64,000 nucleotides of DNA from Anaerolinea thermophila UNI-1 (lineage in GTDB: Bacteria > Chloroflexota > Anaerolineae > Anaerolineales > Anaerolineaceae). A program made the translations under genes and the position numbers. This document shows, in pieces, positions 60,959-64,000 of the stretch. Within the stretch, counting starts at the first letter, position 1. Each line of letters begins with the position of its first letter. The DNA is taken from assembly GCF_000199675.1 (NCBI RefSeq), contig NC_014960.1:2480001-2544000 (forward strand), in the 5' to 3' direction. Below the pieces are notes generated by a model, which ran no database searches, had not been told where the DNA came from, and was given only the letters and a program-made list of their open reading frames with translations.

Positions 60959-62896
60959 ATGAAATCCAATTCACGCCTTACACTGGCTCTGGTACTCGGG
61001 ATTGTGGTATTGCTCATCGGGCTGAATATTGCCGCGCTGTCGTGGCTTGGCTGGCCTAACGTACTGGAGCGCCTTCAAAATTCGCCCACCGCTCCCGCCA
61101 TTACTCCCACGTTCTTCCTGCCCACATTCGATCTTTCCACGCAGACCATCATCACCCCATCCTCTGCACCTGAAGTGACCCTCACTCCTACCGCCACTCC
61201 TATTCCTCTTTCCCTGCTCAATCCAGAACATCAGCACACTTTGCAGGAAGAGGGCGTGCTTTTACTCTTTATGCGAGATGGCGAGCGCATCCATCTGTTT
61301 GCCTATCATCCTAAATTCCTCCCCCTCACCCGCTTGACACGCACCGCATGGGATGAAATGCACCCCTCGCTAAGCCCGGATGGAAATCGTCTGGCGTTTA
61401 CCTCCCATCAAAACGGGTACTGGGATCTTTTCATTCTCGACCTGACCACCGGAGAAACACAGCAAATTACCCAATCCCCGGAATATGAAGGGGCACCCAC
61501 CTGGTCTCCAGATGGACAGTGGCTGGCTTATGAAGCCTATCGGAATGAACAACTGGACATTTATCTTCAGTCATTGAATGACCTCTCACAACCTCCCATT
61601 CAATTAACTGACGACCCTGCGGCGGATAGCGATCCAGCCTGGTCACCAGGGGGACGAACGATTGCCTTTGTCTCCACCCGTACCGGCGACGCTGAAATCT
61701 GGCTGGCGAATCTGGATAAGCCCGAAGAACGTTTTGTAAATATCAGCCGCGACCCGCGTTCTGCGGACTTAAACCCCGTCTGGTCAAACGATGGGCGCTA
61801 TCTGGCATATGCTACCCGAAAAGAAAGCGAACACCGCATTTTGACCTGGGACTCCCAAAATCCGCAAGACCCGGCGGTAATGTCTGCCTATGGCGATGAT
61901 GTTGCCTGGACTCCCGATGAGCAATGGATGTTTTCGACTTTGGAACAGCCCAACCAGCATGCTCTGCTGGTCTCTCTCAGAGGATCGCTCCAGCGTCTGA
62001 TTCCGCCAGAAGAAATTCCCGGAAAGGTCTATGGAATGGTATGGAAGCCCGGTCCCTTAACCGGCTGGCTGTGGGAAACCATTCAGCAGGGAGACACCTC
62101 TCCAGCAGATCCTCTTACCCAACCTTACCTTTCCCTGTTTCCCGTTGAACCGGCAGGACGCAAAACCATGGTAGATCTGGCAGACGTGAGCGCGCCTGTA
62201 GCCAAAATCCACGATGCCGTTGATGAAGCCTTTCAAAGTTTGCGCCTGCGCGCGGCGCGTGAATCGGGCTGGGATGTGCTTGCTAGCCTGGAAAACGCCT
62301 ATGTGCCGCTGACCACTCCCTATGAGCCCTCCATGTATGAAAACTGGTTGTACACAGGGAGAGCCTTTGCCCTGAACCCGCTGATTTTAAACGCCGGCTG
62401 GATGACGGTGGTGCGGGAAGATTTTGAAGGTCAAACCTACTGGCGTCTGTATCTCAAAGCCCGCCTGCAAGATGGCTCAATGGGGATTCCTCTCCGTGAA
62501 CCCGTCTGGGATCTGCAAGCCCGTTATACCAGTGACCCGGCAGCATACGAACAGGGCGGCAGGCTATCCTCGCCACCTTCCGGTTACTGGGTGGATTTAA
62601 CCGAACTGGCACAATCCTACCGCTGGGAACGTCTGCCTGCCCAACCCAACTGGCGTTCATTCTACCCCGGCATTCGATTTAATCAGTTTGTCATCCGTGA
62701 TGGGCTGGACTGGTGGAGCGCCATGAAGGAAATTTACCCATCGGAAGCCCTGGCAACTCCCACTTCGATGCCCACCTATACGAATACCCCAACCTTCACC
62801 CTGCCGCCAACAGCTACACCGCGTCCCACCCGTACGCCAACTTTCACCCGCACACCTACCCGCACCCTTACCCCTTCGACAACGCCCAAACCATGA
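60959..62896 (+). CDS. Membrane-anchored PD40 propeller protein with Thr/Pro-rich linkers
   Basis: The 645-aa protein has one N-terminal helix (about 8-30) and a Thr/Pro linker. PD40/TolB-type blades follow at about 100-350 (LSPDGNRLAFTS, WSPDGQWLAYEA, WSPGGRTIAFVS, WSNDGRYLAYAT). A domain of about 200 residues rich in Trp/Tyr/Arg that I do not recognise comes next, and a Thr/Pro/Arg-rich tail ends the chain. It lies between two M23 peptidase genes and overlaps the second by 4 nt. A scaffold or sensor role at the wall is inferred. Similar blades form the extracellular part of the kinase at 12727-14859. Confidence 0.82.
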   Translation: MKSNSRLTLALVLGIVVLLIGLNIAALSWLGWPNVLERLQNSPTAPAITPTFFLPTFDLSTQTIITPSSAPEVTLTPTATPIPLSLLNPEHQHTLQEEGVLLLFMRDGERIHLFAYHPKFLPLTRLTRTAWDEMHPSLSPDGNRLAFTSHQNGYWDLFILDLTTGETQQITQSPEYEGAPTWSPDGQWLAYEAYRNEQLDIYLQSLNDLSQPPIQLTDDPAADSDPAWSPGGRTIAFVSTRTGDAEIWLANLDKPEERFVNISRDPRSADLNPVWSNDGRYLAYATRKESEHRILTWDSQNPQDPAVMSAYGDDVAWTPDEQWMFSTLEQPNQHALLVSLRGSLQRLIPPEEIPGKVYGMVWKPGPLTGWLWETIQQGDTSPADPLTQPYLSLFPVEPAGRKTMVDLADVSAPVAKIHDAVDEAFQSLRLRAARESGWDVLASLENAYVPLTTPYEPSMYENWLYTGRAFALNPLILNAGWMTVVREDFEGQTYWRLYLKARLQDGSMGIPLREPVWDLQARYTSDPAAYEQGGRLSSPPSGYWVDLTELAQSYRWERLPAQPNWRSFYPGIRFNQFVIRDGLDWWSAMKEIYPSEALATPTSMPTYTNTPTFTLPPTATPRPTRTPTFTRTPTRTLTPSTTPKP

Positions 62897-64000
62897 AAGC
62901 AGTTACCCGAAAGACTTATGGCTTTTGGATTCTTGCAATGCTCACCCTGCTGAGCGCCTGTAGCACGTCCCTCAGAGAGATTCCGCAAGAAATGGCTTCC
63001 GATACAGCCCTTGCCATGCAGGAAACTCAACACGCTGAGGGGACTGAGAGCCAGGAACTTGTTCGATCGGATGATTTATCATCGGACGATGCTGATAGCG
63101 AGCCGGTGCGGTTTACCTTTCCCACCCCTTTACCTCCGCCAAAATCGGCATGGCGTCCACCGCTTTACGATGTTCCCTGGGCGCCAGGACCTTACGACCA
63201 TTTTTACTTCACCCGTCCCATCGCTGCCGATGAAGTCAACTGGCCCGTTGCCGATTACCGATATGGGGGGATTTTCTTCAGTTCCGATATCGTCCATACC
63301 GGTGTGGATATCCCCGCCCCGCGCTTTACCCCGGTGCTGGCGGCTGGCAATGGACGAGTCGTTTGGGCGGGGTATGGCTTATACTACGGGCAAAACAACC
63401 CCAACGATCCCTACGGATTAGCCGTGACCATCCGCCACGATTTTGGCTGGCAGGGACAACGCCTGTACACCGTATATGCCCACATGGAACGCCTGAATGT
63501 GGTGAACGGACAAGTTGTCCAGCAGGGAGATGTCATCGGCTGGGTTGGGGTGACCGGCTTGACCACCGGTCCGCACCTGCACTTTGAAGTGCGCACCGAC
63601 CGCAACAGTTACTTCACCACGCTGAACCCGGAATTGTGGCTTTCGCCCCCTATTGGCTGGGGAGTCCTCGTCGGGCAGTTGCGCAACACCAATGGCTCCC
63701 TGCTCACCGAACAGGATGTTATTGTACGCAGTTGGAAAACCAACCAGAAATGGACGGTACGCTCTTACGGCAAATCAGCGGTGAACAGCGATCCTTACTA
63801 CAAGGAAAATCTGGTGCTGAGCGATCTCCCTGCTGGGGATTATGAAATCATTATTGATTATTTAGGAAAACGCTTTACCCGCAACATGACCATCCGCCCG
63901 GGACAGGTGACCTACTTTACCTTTCGAGGTGAAGACGGATTTCAAAGTGAAGAACTGCCTGTACCGGATATTGAAGACATCCTGGAAGCGTTCAACCCTT
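62893..64000 (+). CDS. M23-family peptidase lipoprotein (3' end outside the window)
   Basis: The 369 codons in the window encode a lipoprotein signal ending LLSAC and an acidic spacer. An M23/LytM domain follows, with HTGVD (HxxxD), YAHMERL and the HxH motif in GPHLHFEV, all zinc ligands intact. After about residue 260 a further beta-rich region follows (DVIVRSWKTNQKW, LPAGDYEIIIDYLGKRF) that may bind the wall. The ATG forms an ATGA overlap with the PD40 gene. The C-terminus is not seen. Confidence 0.88.
   Translation, partial: MKAVTRKTYGFWILAMLTLLSACSTSLREIPQEMASDTALAMQETQHAEGTESQELVRSDDLSSDDADSEPVRFTFPTPLPPPKSAWRPPLYDVPWAPGPYDHFYFTRPIAADEVNWPVADYRYGGIFFSSDIVHTGVDIPAPRFTPVLAAGNGRVVWAGYGLYYGQNNPNDPYGLAVTIRHDFGWQGQRLYTVYAHMERLNVVNGQVVQQGDVIGWVGVTGLTTGPHLHFEVRTDRNSYFTTLNPELWLSPPIGWGVLVGQLRNTNGSLLTEQDVIVRSWKTNQKWTVRSYGKSAVNSDPYYKENLVLSDLPAGDYEIIIDYLGKRFTRNMTIRPGQVTYFTFRGEDGFQSEELPVPDIEDILEAFNP

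Overview
The window looks like a chromosomal segment of a filamentous Chloroflexota bacterium of class Anaerolineae. This is an inference from gene content and style, not from a marker tree. The pointers are exported proteins with Thr/Pro-rich linkers and PD40 propellers, the paired radical-SAM/DUF2344 genes, a eukaryote-like IleRS, tandem FemAB proteins, moderate GC, and several genes whose start codon sits 6-8 nt after a consensus -10 box. No rRNA, tRNA or CRISPR array was recognised.

Layout. 1-4.0 kb (minus): moaC, a moaD-moaE fusion, rnc and the 5' part of smc. 4.1-8.6 kb (plus): scpA, then DUF503, an SDR protein with an altered active site, a radical-SAM protein and its DUF2344 partner. 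8.7-14.9 kb: a Thr/Pro-linker membrane protein, psuK-psuG (minus), a UPF0104 membrane protein, and a Ser/Thr kinase with an extracellular propeller. 14.8-24.7 kb (minus): one tightly overlapping cluster of ridA, response regulator, histidine kinase, glycosyltransferase, polyprenyl-phosphate sugar transferase, CapD-like dehydratase, two FemAB proteins and a D-cysteine desulfhydrase-like enzyme. 24.86-26.06 kb: a complete 1200-bp insertion sequence flanked by an 8-bp target duplication. 26.2-29.8 kb: a heterodimeric ABC exporter. 29.8-35.2 kb: comB, a cupin, an EamA transporter, a thioredoxin/DUF4395 operon and an MFS transporter. 35.3-40.6 kb: PH/SHOCT protein, SlyD-like isomerase, cydAB, gpmA and a small membrane protein. 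40.6-46.4 kb (minus): UPF0104 protein, CDP-alcohol phosphatidyltransferase and a T-box-controlled ileS. 46.4-50.0 kb (minus): diguanylate cyclase, pyrimidine-nucleoside phosphorylase and a glycosyltransferase. 50.1-53.6 kb (minus): rpmH-rnpA-yidD-propeller lipoprotein-yidC-jag. 53.8-57.1 kb (minus): a KimA-like K+ permease with two TrkA-type proteins. 57.3-64 kb (plus): degV, DUF1015, a small hypothetical gene, and an envelope cluster of two M23 peptidases around a PD40 protein.

The most interesting element is the leader of the DUF4395-thioredoxin operon (33671-33869). A consensus promoter is followed 8 nt later by a 24-codon ORF with four Cys codons (9, 11, 14, 15). A hairpin overlaps the end of this ORF, and an intrinsic terminator with a T7 tract lies just before the DUF4395 ribosome-binding site. 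This has the layout of a cysteine-responsive attenuator translated from a leaderless mRNA, like the polycysteine leaderless ORFs reported in mycobacteria, but in another phylum.

Other points of note: an IleRS with GVHH in place of HIGH (a form linked to very strong mupirocin resistance); a MoaD-MoaE fusion that buries the MoaD Gly-Gly; a RidA with Cys clusters at both ends, in the same cluster as an enzyme that would make its substrate; and a palindrome between the -35 and -10 boxes of the K+ permease promoter.
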